DNA of 34,437 nucleotides from the NCBI GenBank assembly GCA_028707255.1, contig JAQTUQ010000015.1:1-34437 (forward strand), read 5' to 3'. The notes beneath the pieces are model-generated. The model had not been told where the DNA came from. It searched no databases and saw only the letters and a list, made by a program, of their open reading frames with translations. The stretch comes from Dehalococcoidales bacterium (GTDB lineage: Bacteria; Chloroflexota; Dehalococcoidia; Dehalococcoidales; UBA5627). Positions 1 through 8,883 of the stretch are shown here, piece by piece (the first letter of the stretch is position 1; every line of letters begins with the position of its first letter). Position numbers and translations under genes: made by a program.

Positions 1-2132
1 ATAACCTCTTGAAGACGACTATAGCCAGAGCTACAAAAGAGATTGATAAACCGTGGTGTCTCTCGGTTTTTAAAGACAATGCCGGTGTGATTGAATTCGA
101 TGATAAATGGGCTTTGTGCTTCAAGGTGGAAACCCACAATCACCCGTCTGCCATCGAGCCGTACGGCGGAGCCTCCACCGGTGTCGGCGGCGTTGTGCGC
201 GATGTGCTGGGGACGGGGTTGGCTGCCAAACCTGTATTTAATACCGATGTTTTCTGCTTCGGCAATCCGGATATGGCTTACGAAGATGTGCCGGAAGGGG
301 TTTTGCACCCGCGCCGTATGCTCAAAGGCGTACGCGCCGGTGTCGCCGATTACGGCAACCGACTGGGAATTCCCACCGGCAACGGGGCAATCTGTTTCGA
401 TAAACGCTATACCGCCAATCCGTTGATTTACTGCGGAACAGTCGGGCTGATGCCTAAAAAATATTCGCAGATGGGGCAGCAAAAACCGGGAGACTTGATT
501 GTGCTTGCCGGCGGCAAAACCGGACGCGACGGCATTCATGGCGTTACCTTTGCTTCTGAGCAACTCAGCAAGGATTCTACACAGGTTTCCTTCAGCTCGG
601 TTCAAATCGGCAACCCCATCATAGAAAAGAAACTGATCGATACCATTCTGCAGGCAAGAGATAAAGAATTGTTTATAAGAATAACCGATTGCGGCGGCGG
701 TGGGCTTTCTTCGGCTGTGGGAGAAATGGGTGCCGAAACCGGCGCCAAAGTGTATCTGGACAGGGTCCCCTTAAAATATGCCGGGCTATCCTATTCTGAA
801 ATCTGGATATCGGAATCGCAGGAACGCATGATTATGGCAGTTCCGCCGGATAAAGTTGATCAACTGCTGAAACTCTTTGCCGATGAAAACACCGAAGCTA
901 CGGTAATCGGCGAGTTTACCGGTGATAAGAGATTACAGCTCTTCTATAACGATAACCCCGTTTGCGACCTAGATATGGAGTTTTTGCACGAAGGACATCC
1001 GCAACTGGAACTGCGGGCTTTATGGTGTAAAGCAAGCGTTGTAGAGCCCAGAGAAGGATGCCCCGACATTACGCAATCGCTTTTAAAAATACTCGGCTCG
1101 TGGAATGTTTGCAGCAAGGAATGGGTTATCCGCCAGTACGACCACGAGGTACAGGGAGGCAGCGTCTTGAAACCGCTGGTAGGTAAAAATAACGACGGAC
1201 CGGGAGATGCGGCGATTATCAGGCCGGTGCTGGATTCGGATATGGGCGTCATAATTTCCAATGGCATCAACTCCAAGTACAGCGATATCGACCCCTACTG
1301 GATGGCCGCTTCGGCTATCGATGAGGCTCTGAGACAAATTATAGCTGTCGGAGGCAGCCTGGATAGAGTGGCGCTGCTGGATAACTTCTGCTGGGGCAAT
1401 ACCAATAAACCGGAAAGGCTGGGGACGCTGGTGCGCGCCTGTCAGGCCTGTTACGATATGTCTATTGCTTTCGGCACGCCTTTTATATCGGGAAAAGACA
1501 GCCTCAACAACGAATTCCAATACCACGGCAGCACCATCGCCATTCCTGATACATTGCTTATTTCGGCTATGGGCGTTATGAAAGATAGCAGCAAAGCTGT
1601 CAGCATGGATTTCAAAAAGGAAGGCGATTTGATTTATATCGTCGGAAATACTTATAACGAACTGGGCGGTTCGGAGTATTATAAGAGTATGGGATATTTG
1701 GGAAACGATGCCCCCAAAGTCAACCCGAAACAGGCGAAAAAGATTATGGACAATCTCAGCAAAGCCACCGAAAAAGGGCTGGTTAAAGCCTGTCACGACC
1801 TCAGCGAAGGCGGCCTGGCTGTAGCCGTTGCCGAAATGGCGTTTGCCGGAAATAAAGGCGCCGTTATCGAATTGGGTAAAATACCGCTGGGTGAAGAAAT
1901 CACCAGAAATGATTATATTCTATTCTCCGAATCCAACAGCCGCTTCCTGGTCGAAGTGGCACCGTGCTACGCCGCTGACTTCGAGAAAATACTGGGCAAC
2001 GTGCCTTTCGCTAGAATCGGCGAGGTTACTTCAAATGATATGTTTCAGATATGCGGGCTTGAGAACGATACTATCTTAAATATCGAAATCGAAAAATTAA
2101 AGGAAGCCTGGCAAAAACCACTAGGCTGGTAG
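1..2132 (+). CDS. purL: Phosphoribosylformylglycinamidine synthase, synthetase subunit (PurL), 5'-truncated by window
   Basis: FGAM synthase converts FGAR, ATP and glutamine to FGAM in purine synthesis; this is the large ATP-binding synthetase part. Seen: the substrate-binding motif ETHNHPSA followed by a GGAST-GVGGVVRD stretch, a glycine-rich GGGGLSSAVGEMG loop, ISESQERM, GKDSLNNEF, and in the second half CHDLSEGGLAVAVAEMAFAG. These are AIRS-type repeats typical of PurL. The frame is open to base 1, so the TTG at position 9 is probably not the real start. The sequence around ETHNHPSA looks like the long PurL of about 950 residues (PurS-like N-terminus fused) rather than the short Bacillus type; that is from memory of the family. 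The stop lies 8 nt before purQ, so the two are co-transcribed and form one enzyme. Confidence 0.95.
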   Translation, partial: NLLKTTIARATKEIDKPWCLSVFKDNAGVIEFDDKWALCFKVETHNHPSAIEPYGGASTGVGGVVRDVLGTGLAAKPVFNTDVFCFGNPDMAYEDVPEGVLHPRRMLKGVRAGVADYGNRLGIPTGNGAICFDKRYTANPLIYCGTVGLMPKKYSQMGQQKPGDLIVLAGGKTGRDGIHGVTFASEQLSKDSTQVSFSSVQIGNPIIEKKLIDTILQARDKELFIRITDCGGGGLSSAVGEMGAETGAKVYLDRVPLKYAGLSYSEIWISESQERMIMAVPPDKVDQLLKLFADENTEATVIGEFTGDKRLQLFYNDNPVCDLDMEFLHEGHPQLELRALWCKASVVEPREGCPDITQSLLKILGSWNVCSKEWVIRQYDHEVQGGSVLKPLVGKNNDGPGDAAIIRPVLDSDMGVIISNGINSKYSDIDPYWMAASAIDEALRQIIAVGGSLDRVALLDNFCWGNTNKPERLGTLVRACQACYDMSIAFGTPFISGKDSLNNEFQYHGSTIAIPDTLLISAMGVMKDSSKAVSMDFKKEGDLIYIVGNTYNELGGSEYYKSMGYLGNDAPKVNPKQAKKIMDNLSKATEKGLVKACHDLSEGGLAVAVAEMAFAGNKGAVIELGKIPLGEEITRNDYILFSESNSRFLVEVAPCYAADFEKILGNVPFARIGEVTSNDMFQICGLENDTILNIEIEKLKEAWQKPLGW

Positions 2133-2140
2133 ATGTATAA

Positions 2141-2914
2141 ATGAGTAAAGCAAAAACGCTGGTATTAAGAGCGCCGGGAACCAACTGCGATATGGAAGCC
2201 GCCTTCGCCTTCGAGAAAGCCGGAGCGGATGTTTCGATGGTACATATCGGAGAACTGATACGCCGCGAGAAAAAACTGGCAGATTACCGGATTATGGTGC
2301 TGCCGGGCGGTTTCACTTACGGGGACGACCTTGGCTCGGGAAAAGTAATCGCCAATGAAATAGTCACAAAACTGGGAGACGATGTAAAACTTTTCGTTGA
2401 AAACGGAGGTTTGATTATCGGTATCTGCAACGGTTTTCAAATACTGGTTAAAAGCGGCCTACTGCCAGACCCTTCCCATTTAAACAAGATACAGAAAACA
2501 ACCCTTACCAACAACGATTCCGGGAAATTCGAGTGCCGCTGGGTAAACCTGAAAGTAAATCCTGAAAGCAACTGCATTTTTACAAAAGGAATCGCTAAAA
2601 TGTATCTCCCCGTCGCTCACGGAGAGGGTAAGTTCGTCGCCGATGCAGAGACATTGAAGGCTGTCGATGTTGCCGTATATTATGCAGACGCAAACGATAC
2701 GCCGACCATGTCATACCCGGACAACCCGAATGGTTCCTTAAACTGTATTGCCGGAATCTGCGATAGCAGCGGCCGGATCTTCGGGCTGATGCCGCACCCC
2801 GAACGTTATGTAACCGGCAGCCAGCACCCCAGATGGACTGATGAAAGCTTTAGTGAACAGGGAAACGGATTTAAAATCTTTGAAAATGCAGTGGACTGGG
2901 TGAAGCGCCTGTAA
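2141..2914 (+). CDS. purQ: FGAM synthase glutamine amidotransferase subunit (PurQ)
   Basis: Class I glutamine amidotransferase that hydrolyses glutamine and passes ammonia to PurL. Seen in the 257 residues: the nucleophile elbow GICNGFQ with Cys96, and the catalytic partners His219 and Glu221 in MPHPER near the C-terminus. The N-terminal RAPGTNCD and PGGFTYGDDLGSG motifs are typical of PurQ. It is somewhat longer than the roughly 227-residue Bacillus protein, as in the forms that pair with long PurL. It starts with ATG 8 nt after purL and closes the pur pair; the following gene has its own promoter. Confidence 0.96.
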   Translation: MSKAKTLVLRAPGTNCDMEAAFAFEKAGADVSMVHIGELIRREKKLADYRIMVLPGGFTYGDDLGSGKVIANEIVTKLGDDVKLFVENGGLIIGICNGFQILVKSGLLPDPSHLNKIQKTTLTNNDSGKFECRWVNLKVNPESNCIFTKGIAKMYLPVAHGEGKFVADAETLKAVDVAVYYADANDTPTMSYPDNPNGSLNCIAGICDSSGRIFGLMPHPERYVTGSQHPRWTDESFSEQGNGFKIFENAVDWVKRL

Positions 2915-2946
2915 TCTATGTTATAATGCGACGCAGATTATGAATA

Positions 2947-2976
2947 TTTACTACATAAAGTCGATTATGTTATACT
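2947..2976 (+). promoter_or_regulatory. Promoter of the rpsB operon, with a second extended -10 upstream
   Basis: A -35-like TTTACT (2947-2952), 18-bp spacer and TATACT (2971-2976) preceded by an extended-minus-10 TG (2968-2969) lie 40 bp before rpsB. A second extended -10, TG-T-TATAAT (2919-2927), lies 49 bp upstream at the end of purQ, without a clear -35. The two share TATGTTATA. Tandem promoters for the ribosomal-protein operon are plausible. Confidence 0.6.
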
Positions 2977-3015
2977 AATAAACTAACTAAAGCTCAACTA
3001 GAAAGAGGGATAAAA

Positions 3016-3771
3016 TTGGCGGATACTGCTACAATTAAAGAATTACTGGAATCTGGCGCACACTTCGGGCACCAGACAAGTCACTGGAACCCGCATATGA
3101 AGAAATATATCTTCACCAAGCGTAACGGGATCCATATCATCGACCTCGAACAGACGGCTACCATGCTTGAGGAAGCCTGCAAATTCGTTAAGGAACTGGC
3201 TGCTCAAGGCGGTAAGATTCTCTTCGTAGGAACCAAGAAGCAGGCACAGGACATCATTGAAGAAGAGTCCAAGCGTTGCGGAATGTACTATATCAATCAG
3301 CGCTGGATCGGCGGAGTGCTTACCAACTTCTCGGCTATTCAATCGAGAATAGATTACCTGGTAAAGCTTGAAGACCAGCAGGCCAAAGGCGATTTTGCCC
3401 GCTTGCCAAAGAAAGAAGCTTCTAAACTCGGTGAAGAAATCGAGCGTCTGAACAGGAATATGGGCGGTTTCAAAGAAATGACCGGACTGCCCGATGCCCT
3501 CTTTATTATAGACCCGGTTAAAGAAAAAATCGCTATCGTAGAAGCCCAAAGATTGGGCATTCCCATTATCGCAGTTGTCGATACCAATTGCCTGCCTGAC
3601 ATCATAGATTATCCGATACCTGCCAACGACGATGCCATCAGGGCTATCAAGCTGATTACCGGCAAGATTGCCAGCGCCGTCATCGAAGGCAAAGGCGGCG
3701 AAATGCCTGTTTCACAGGAAACGGCAGAAGCTATACTGGATAAAGCCGAACCTTCTCAGCCTGCTGAGTAA
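3016..3771 (+). CDS. rpsB: 30S ribosomal protein S2
   Basis: Small-subunit protein S2 (251 residues, usual length). Seen: N-terminal [20 protein letters not shown], the conserved [10 protein letters not shown] segment, and PDALFIIDP with VDTNCLPD and [11 protein letters not shown] near the C-terminus, all family hallmarks. Start is TTG at 3016, preceded by AAAGAGGG (3002-3009) at proper spacing; no in-frame ATG fits. It is first in rpsB-tsf-pyrH-frr, the classic bacterial order, with the promoter just upstream. Confidence 0.98.
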   Translation: MADTATIKELLESGAHFGHQTSHWNPHMKKYIFTKRNGIHIIDLEQTATMLEEACKFVKELAAQGGKILFVGTKKQAQDIIEEESKRCGMYYINQRWIGGVLTNFSAIQSRIDYLVKLEDQQAKGDFARLPKKEASKLGEEIERLNRNMGGFKEMTGLPDALFIIDPVKEKIAIVEAQRLGIPIIAVVDTNCLPDIIDYPIPANDDAIRAIKLITGKIASAVIEGKGGEMPVSQETAEAILDKAEPSQPAE

Positions 3772-3804
3772 ATATTTTACAATTAATTGATAGGGGGATG
3801 AACC

Positions 3805-4326
3805 TTGGAAATCTCTGCTGCCTGTATTAAAGAACTGAGAGAACAATGCGGCGCCGGTTTTATGGATTGCCGTGCTGCTTTATTAAAAACCGAAGGTGAC
3901 ATGGATAAAGCCCTGGAAGTATTAAAAGAACAGGGTTTTGCCAAAGCTGCCAAAAAAGCCGACAGGGCTGCCGACCAGGGACTGGTTGAAGCTTATATCC
4001 ACTGCGGCGGGCGAATCGGAGCTATGGTGGAAGTCAATTGCGAAACCGATTTTGTCGCCAGAACCGATGAATTCAAGGAACTTGCGCATAACATAGCTAT
4101 GCAGGTTGCCGCTATGAACCCTAAATATATCACGGAAGAGAGCATTCCTGCCGATATGCCGGAAGCGGAAAGAGCGGAACTGGATGTTAACACCGCCTGT
4201 CTTTTAAATCAGGCATATATCAAGGACCCCTCGCTGACAATTAAGGATATTATCATCGCAAACATATCCAAAATGGGAGAAAATATCAAGGTTAGCCGTA
4301 TTGCGCGGTTCGATTTATCCGAATAA
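3805..4326 (+). CDS. tsf: Elongation factor Ts, short form
   Basis: Guanine-nucleotide exchange factor for EF-Tu. Seen: the N-terminal UBA-like domain with LREQCGAGFMDCRAAL, then GFAKAAKKADRAADQGLVE, and the core NCETDFVARTDEF motif that contacts EF-Tu. At 173 residues it is much shorter than the E. coli protein (283) and resembles the minimal Thermus-like form with a single core subdomain. The C-terminal KVSRIARFDLSE is conserved. Start is TTG at 3805 with AGGGGG (3792-3797) upstream; an ATG at 3798 is out of frame. Second gene of the rpsB operon. Confidence 0.96.
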   Translation: MEISAACIKELREQCGAGFMDCRAALLKTEGDMDKALEVLKEQGFAKAAKKADRAADQGLVEAYIHCGGRIGAMVEVNCETDFVARTDEFKELAHNIAMQVAAMNPKYITEESIPADMPEAERAELDVNTACLLNQAYIKDPSLTIKDIIIANISKMGENIKVSRIARFDLSE

Positions 4327-4338
4327 GCAGGATAATAA

Positions 4339-5061
<723 letters not shown>

Positions 5062-5065
5062 TGAG

Positions 5066-5623
5066 ATGATAGAAAAAGTATTACTGACAATGGACCAAAA
5101 AATGCAGACCACCCTGGATGTACTTAAAAAGGATTTGAGCGGCATCCGCACAGGTAGAGCCACTCCGGCTATGGTGGAACATGTCAGGGTTGAATACGCC
5201 GAAACCACTATGCCTATCAATCATATCGCCGGTATTTCTACTTCCGGCGCCAACCTGCTGATTATTCAGCCGTGGGACCCCGGCAGTTTGAAAGCAATCG
5301 AAAAGGCGATTCTCAAATCCAACCTGGGGCTGACCCCCAGTAACGATGGAATTGCTATAAGGCTGAACGTTCCTCCGCTCTCGAATGAAAGACGGCTGGA
5401 ACTGATTAAAATTGTCAAAGCAAGGGTGGAAGAAAGCAAGGTAATCATACGCAATATACGGCGCGATGCAGCGGAAGAGTTGAAAAAACTGGAAAAAGAC
5501 AAGGAAATATCGCAGGACGACCATAAGCGCGCACAGGATAAGGTGCAGAAGATTACCGATAGCTTTATCGACCTTGCGGATGTCGCCCGCCAGGATAAAG
5601 AAAAAGAACTGATGGAAGTTTAA
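5066..5623 (+). CDS. frr: Ribosome recycling factor
   Basis: Splits post-termination ribosomes together with EF-G. Seen: KDLSGIRTGRATPAMVEHV near the N-terminus, INHIAGIS, the LNVPPLSNERR loop, and a C-terminal helical hairpin with RRDAAEELKK and SQDDHKRAQDKVQKITD. I place the start at ATG 5066, giving 185 residues as in E. coli, with MIEKVLLTMDQKM aligning to the usual N-terminus. An upstream in-frame ATG at 5051 would overlap the pyrH stop and add five residues. Last gene of the operon; no clear terminator follows. Confidence 0.96.
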   Translation: MIEKVLLTMDQKMQTTLDVLKKDLSGIRTGRATPAMVEHVRVEYAETTMPINHIAGISTSGANLLIIQPWDPGSLKAIEKAILKSNLGLTPSNDGIAIRLNVPPLSNERRLELIKIVKARVEESKVIIRNIRRDAAEELKKLEKDKEISQDDHKRAQDKVQKITDSFIDLADVARQDKEKELMEV

Positions 5624-6240
5624 ATATTCTTGCTTCCACTTTAATCGACCATGTAAATTCGTCACCGCTTCTTTTGACACCGGCGTGCCGATTAATTGTC
5701 ATTCTGGAGGCCATAAGGGATGGCCGAAGAATCCGGGGAGTGGGAGAAATACCGATTAACCGGGAAAGGGTCTGTAGAGCGGAACAATAATTCTACTAAT
5801 TTTCCTCGCCGCTATGGATTCGACAGGCTCACCACGAGCGGCTTTATTAATATCCGCTCATCCTGAGTTTATCGAAGGACGCGAACGGTTCTATAATATC
5901 CGCGCAGCCTGAGCATAACAAAGGCATCTGCGGTACCTGCCCTCTTTAGAAAAGAGGGACTGAGGGAGATTTGCTGCGGATTTATCCATCTATTCCAATA
6001 ACCTGTGAAATCCCTCTTAATCTCCCTTTTCGAAAGGGAGAGAATTGCAGAGTGGTAGTTCCTGCCTTTATTTACATAAATCGTCGTTGCGAGGGCGCCG
6101 CAGGCGAACGAAGCAATCTCTACGATACAATCTAATTACCCCGCTCCGCATATATATAATAAAAGGCATTCATAATGAGGTTAATAAGACAGTTGCTGAG
6201 CCTGTCGAAGGACACTAATTCAGCATGACATTTATGATTT
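5624..6240. repeat. Intergenic repeat cluster between frr and uppS
   Basis: There is no gene in this 0.7 kb gap. It is a mosaic of short repeats seen elsewhere in the window. A TCATTCTGGAGG...GAAGAATC unit (5700-5745) matches 20102-20145. A composite (5770-5848) matches 12501-12578. REP-like dyads of the TTCGACAGGCTCACCACGAGCGGC type lie at 5808-5841 and a related unit at about 5855-5895. Two facing hairpin units built on CCCTCTTT/AAAGAGGG and TCTCCCTTTTCGAAAGGGAG lie at about 5940-5975 and 6008-6045. A GTTGCGAGG...CGAAGCAATCT unit lies at 6084-6119. Confidence 0.7.
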
Positions 6241-6267
6241 CGGAATGTATGCGGTTTAGTGTATAAT
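6239..6267 (+). promoter_or_regulatory. Probable uppS promoter with overlapping dyad
   Basis: TATAAT (6262-6267) has a weak -35 TTCGGA (6239-6244) at 17 bp. A dyad with 9-bp arms AATACCTCT (6265-6273) and AGAGGTATT (6319-6327) overlaps the -10. Its right arm carries the only AGAGGT Shine-Dalgarno-like sequence before uppS and is followed by T residues. Confidence 0.5.
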
Positions 6268-6336
6268 ACCTCTGTATCGCACCGGCCGAGGATGAATAAT
6301 CCTTAATAGCTGGTTTATAGAGGTATTTTTGTACCG

Positions 6337-7038
6337 ATGATGCAGAAGATTTCACCGCTGCCGAGCCACATAGCATTCATTATGGACGGAAACGGCAGGT
6401 GGGCAAAAAAACGCAATCTCCCCAGAAAAGCCGGGCACAAAGCCGGCACTCAAAACATACTTGCACTGCTGAAAACACTGGGGAAATACGGCATAAAATA
6501 TGTTACCCTGTATTCCTTTTCCACCGAGAACTGGAACCGCCCCGAAGAAGAAATTCGTGCTATTCTGGACATTCTGGGAAAATCGCTCGACAAAGAAGTC
6601 CCGGCACTCCATAAAAACGGAGTTAAAGTGTGCCATATCGGGCACCTCGAAAAGTTGCCCGAGAAAACCAGGGAGGCAATCGCAAATGCCGTCGAACTGA
6701 CTAAAAATAACACGGCTATGACCTTAAACCTGGCTTTCGATTACGGCGGACGCGCCGAAATCGTGGATGCCGTGAAAAAAATCGTTTCGGACAGGATTCC
6801 CGTGCAGAATATCGACGAAAAATTGTTCGACGGTTATCTCTATACGAACGGACTGCCGGAAGTAGACCTGGTTATTCGTACCGGCGGAGATCTGCGCATC
6901 AGCAATTTCCTGCTGTGGCAATCGGCATACGCCGAATTCTATTTTACCGATGTTTTGTGGCCGGATTTTGATGCCGAAGAAATCGAAAAAGCCCTGATAT
7001 CCTACAGCCAGAGAGAGAGGCGCTTCGGCGGCGTATAG
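6337..7038 (+). CDS. uppS: Isoprenyl transferase (undecaprenyl diphosphate synthase family)
   Basis: Cis-prenyltransferase that makes the C55 (or similar) polyprenyl diphosphate carrier lipid by condensing IPP onto farnesyl diphosphate. Seen: HIAFIMDGNGRWAKKR with catalytic Asp17, LYSFSTENWNRP, NLAFDYGGRAEI, DLVIRTGGDLRISNFLLWQ and YAEFYFTDVLWPDF, i.e. all conserved regions. Length 233 is normal. Two consecutive ATG codons open the frame at 6337; no strong Shine-Dalgarno sequence is close, and AGAGGT ends 12 nt upstream. It abuts cdsA with no gap and shares the isoprenoid/lipid theme with dxr and ispG downstream. Confidence 0.96.
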   Translation: MMQKISPLPSHIAFIMDGNGRWAKKRNLPRKAGHKAGTQNILALLKTLGKYGIKYVTLYSFSTENWNRPEEEIRAILDILGKSLDKEVPALHKNGVKVCHIGHLEKLPEKTREAIANAVELTKNNTAMTLNLAFDYGGRAEIVDAVKKIVSDRIPVQNIDEKLFDGYLYTNGLPEVDLVIRTGGDLRISNFLLWQSAYAEFYFTDVLWPDFDAEEIEKALISYSQRERRFGGV

Positions 7039-7845
7039 ATGCTGAAACAAAGAGTTGTAACCGCCGTTTTAATGTTACCGGTACTGGTGGCTGCCGTCTG
7101 GTTCGACCAACCGCTGCCATGGCTCGCAATCGCTGTTGCCGTATGGGGCGGGCTGGCTGCGCTTGAGTTCTATAAAACCGTCATTGCCTCCGGCTCGGGA
7201 GCCGTTCCCTTCACCCTATTCGGCATCATAATGACCATCGTCTTTGTTTTCTCACCCCATCTGGATTTCGCCTACATGATTCCCATACTTCTAACTATCG
7301 CTATCATCTTCCCGCCTGTCGGCATGATTCTGCGCCGCAACAAGGAGAATGCCTTTTTAAGCTGGGCATGGACGCTGGCGGGAATTCTATATATCGGCTG
7401 GCTTTTGAGCCATTACATATCACTCAGAGAGCTTGAGATGGGGCGCGAGTGGGTGTACTATGCTTTACTGGTTACCTTTGCAACTGATACCTTCGCCTAT
7501 TTTATCGGCAAGACCTGGGGCAAACACCTATTAGCACCTACCATCAGCCCCAAGAAGACAAAAGAAGGTGCGATAGGTGGAATGCTGGGCGCAGTCATCA
7601 TTAGTGTTTTGGCGGTGTGGCTGTTCTCCCTGCCGATAAATTACGGCATTGCCGTTTTGCTGGGTCTTGTTGTCAGTATTTTCGGACAACTGGGCGACCT
7701 GTTCGAATCGCTCTTCAAGCGCAATATGGGGATTAAAGACTCCGGCAAATCCCTGCCCGGTCACGGCGGCTTCCTTGACCGCATGGACAGCATCGTCTTT
7801 ACCGGCGTTGTTGTCTATTATTATGTAGTGTTGTTTGTTAACTAG
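7039..7845 (+). CDS. cdsA: Phosphatidate cytidylyltransferase
   Basis: Integral membrane enzyme that makes CDP-diacylglycerol from phosphatidic acid and CTP, the precursor of phospholipids. Seen: 268 residues with about seven hydrophobic segments, TFAYFIGKTWGKHLLAPTIS, the SPKKTKEGAIGG motif, and the C-terminal signature GHGGFLDRMDSIVFTG. The ATG follows the uppS stop directly, so the pair is translationally linked. After it the collinear gene run is interrupted by the AT-rich islet. Confidence 0.95.
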   Translation: MLKQRVVTAVLMLPVLVAAVWFDQPLPWLAIAVAVWGGLAALEFYKTVIASGSGAVPFTLFGIIMTIVFVFSPHLDFAYMIPILLTIAIIFPPVGMILRRNKENAFLSWAWTLAGILYIGWLLSHYISLRELEMGREWVYYALLVTFATDTFAYFIGKTWGKHLLAPTISPKKTKEGAIGGMLGAVIISVLAVWLFSLPINYGIAVLLGLVVSIFGQLGDLFESLFKRNMGIKDSGKSLPGHGGFLDRMDSIVFTGVVVYYYVVLFVN

Positions 7846-8211
7846 GTTTATGTCATTTGTAGTGACGGACATGGTCCGTCCGCCAATGTCCTTGTAAGGC
7901 GGCCCTCTACACTGTCACACTATTTATTCGCCGCCGCTATAATTCGACAAGCCCATGATGTTTGCCTTTCCATGCTTATATTGTGTGAAAGTAAGTATAT
8001 AGAACTGTTATTTCTATTAGAAATTGCGTAGATAATAACAAATCATTCCTATCTGTACATTGAGTTATAAATCTTTAAGACTATCTAAGAAAGTGGATTG
8101 GTTAAATACTTTTTCTTACTCCTTCATCTTACTGTATCCTTGAATAGGATTAAATGCATTCTTTGAATATGATGATATATAGATAATTTTATAATTCCTG
8201 TTTTTTTCTTT
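7846..8211. other. Intergenic: short repeat, then start of AT-rich islet
   Basis: The first part (7858-7885) holds a GACGGACATGGTCCGTCCGCC unit related to the GGGGCGACCAATGGTCGCCC unit at 22506-22525. From about 7975 the sequence becomes clearly AT-rich and stays so to about 8880. I see no further gene in it. Confidence 0.5.
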
Positions 8212-8703
8212 TTAACTTAGAGGAAAGTAGGATTCTACCTCTTTAAAAGTTTTTTGTGCACTTTTTTCAGTCTCTTGAAAAAAATTACGTTCAGAGATAA
8301 GTCTAGTTAACGCTGCACGTGCATTTATTCCTCCCCAATGTAGCCTTTGGTAGACATCACCTCGCAAATCCTCAAAATATTTTTTTCCATATTCTAAAGA
8401 AAATGAATAATCTTTTATTGCTGATTCTAAATGTTTTTTGGCTTGCCTCATATCTGAAGATTGGGGTGATGGGATTGACTTAATTGACGTAATAAGTGGA
8501 AAAAGTTTAGCATATGCAGATTGAAAGTCGCTTTCTAAGGATAAATCGTACCCAATATCATACGGCCTATCATTCTCTTGAAGTTCATATAGCGATGATA
8601 CTATTTTACTAATCTCCTCTGAAATTTGTAGTAAGGTTTTATAAATAGGAAAAACCTTATTTCGCCACTCTTCATCTGTAATTGATGTATCAAATATTCC
8701 CAT
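8212..8703 (-). CDS. Hypothetical protein in AT-rich islet
   Basis: I do not recognise this family. It is a 163-residue, probably soluble and mainly helical protein, rich in Glu, Lys, Ser and Tyr, with no signal peptide or membrane segment. Its start is well supported: AAAGGAGTG lies just upstream of the ATG (reverse strand), and there is a good promoter at 8771-8798. Base composition is visibly more AT-rich than in all neighbours and codons follow (many AAA, GAA, TTT, ATA). It is antisense to the surrounding housekeeping genes, between cdsA and dxr. This points to a horizontally acquired single-gene insertion; function unknown. Confidence 0.75.
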   Translation of the reverse strand: MGIFDTSITDEEWRNKVFPIYKTLLQISEEISKIVSSLYELQENDRPYDIGYDLSLESDFQSAYAKLFPLITSIKSIPSPQSSDMRQAKKHLESAIKDYSFSLEYGKKYFEDLRGDVYQRLHWGGINARAALTRLISERNFFQETEKSAQKTFKEVESYFPLS

Positions 8704-8770
8704 AATAACACTCCTTTTAATAAAAAGTAATTTTGACCATTACGCCTTAATTATTTATTGTCCGAAATAC

Positions 8771-8798
8771 AGTATATAACATTATCACTTCAAGTCAA
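8771..8798 (-). promoter_or_regulatory. Promoter of the hypothetical gene in the AT-rich islet
   Basis: On the minus strand TTGACT (8793-8798) is followed after 16 bp by TATACT (8771-8776). It lies about 70 bp upstream of the ATG at 8703. Confidence 0.6.
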
Positions 8799-8883
8799 TA
8801 CTTATACGATATTTCTAACAATAAATATTATATCTTCTTTTTAAATAGCCCCAAATCCCCAATTGTTGTATTATATTATTATT

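Noticed and set aside
9-11. TTG as the real start of purL
   Set aside because: The frame is open to base 1 and the ETHNHPSA motif would lie only 40 residues in, while it normally follows a longer N-terminal domain.
1083-1796. Long open frame on the minus strand inside purL (237 codons)
   Set aside because: It lies wholly antisense to conserved purL motifs, has no ribosome site and no recognisable domain; a shadow frame.
3798-3800. ATG as tsf start
   Set aside because: It is out of frame with EF-Ts; TTG 3805 fits the conserved N-terminus and Shine-Dalgarno spacing.
5940-6045. CRISPR-like array in the repeat-filled gap
   Set aside because: Repeats are degenerate, of several families and not regularly spaced; no cas gene is in the window.
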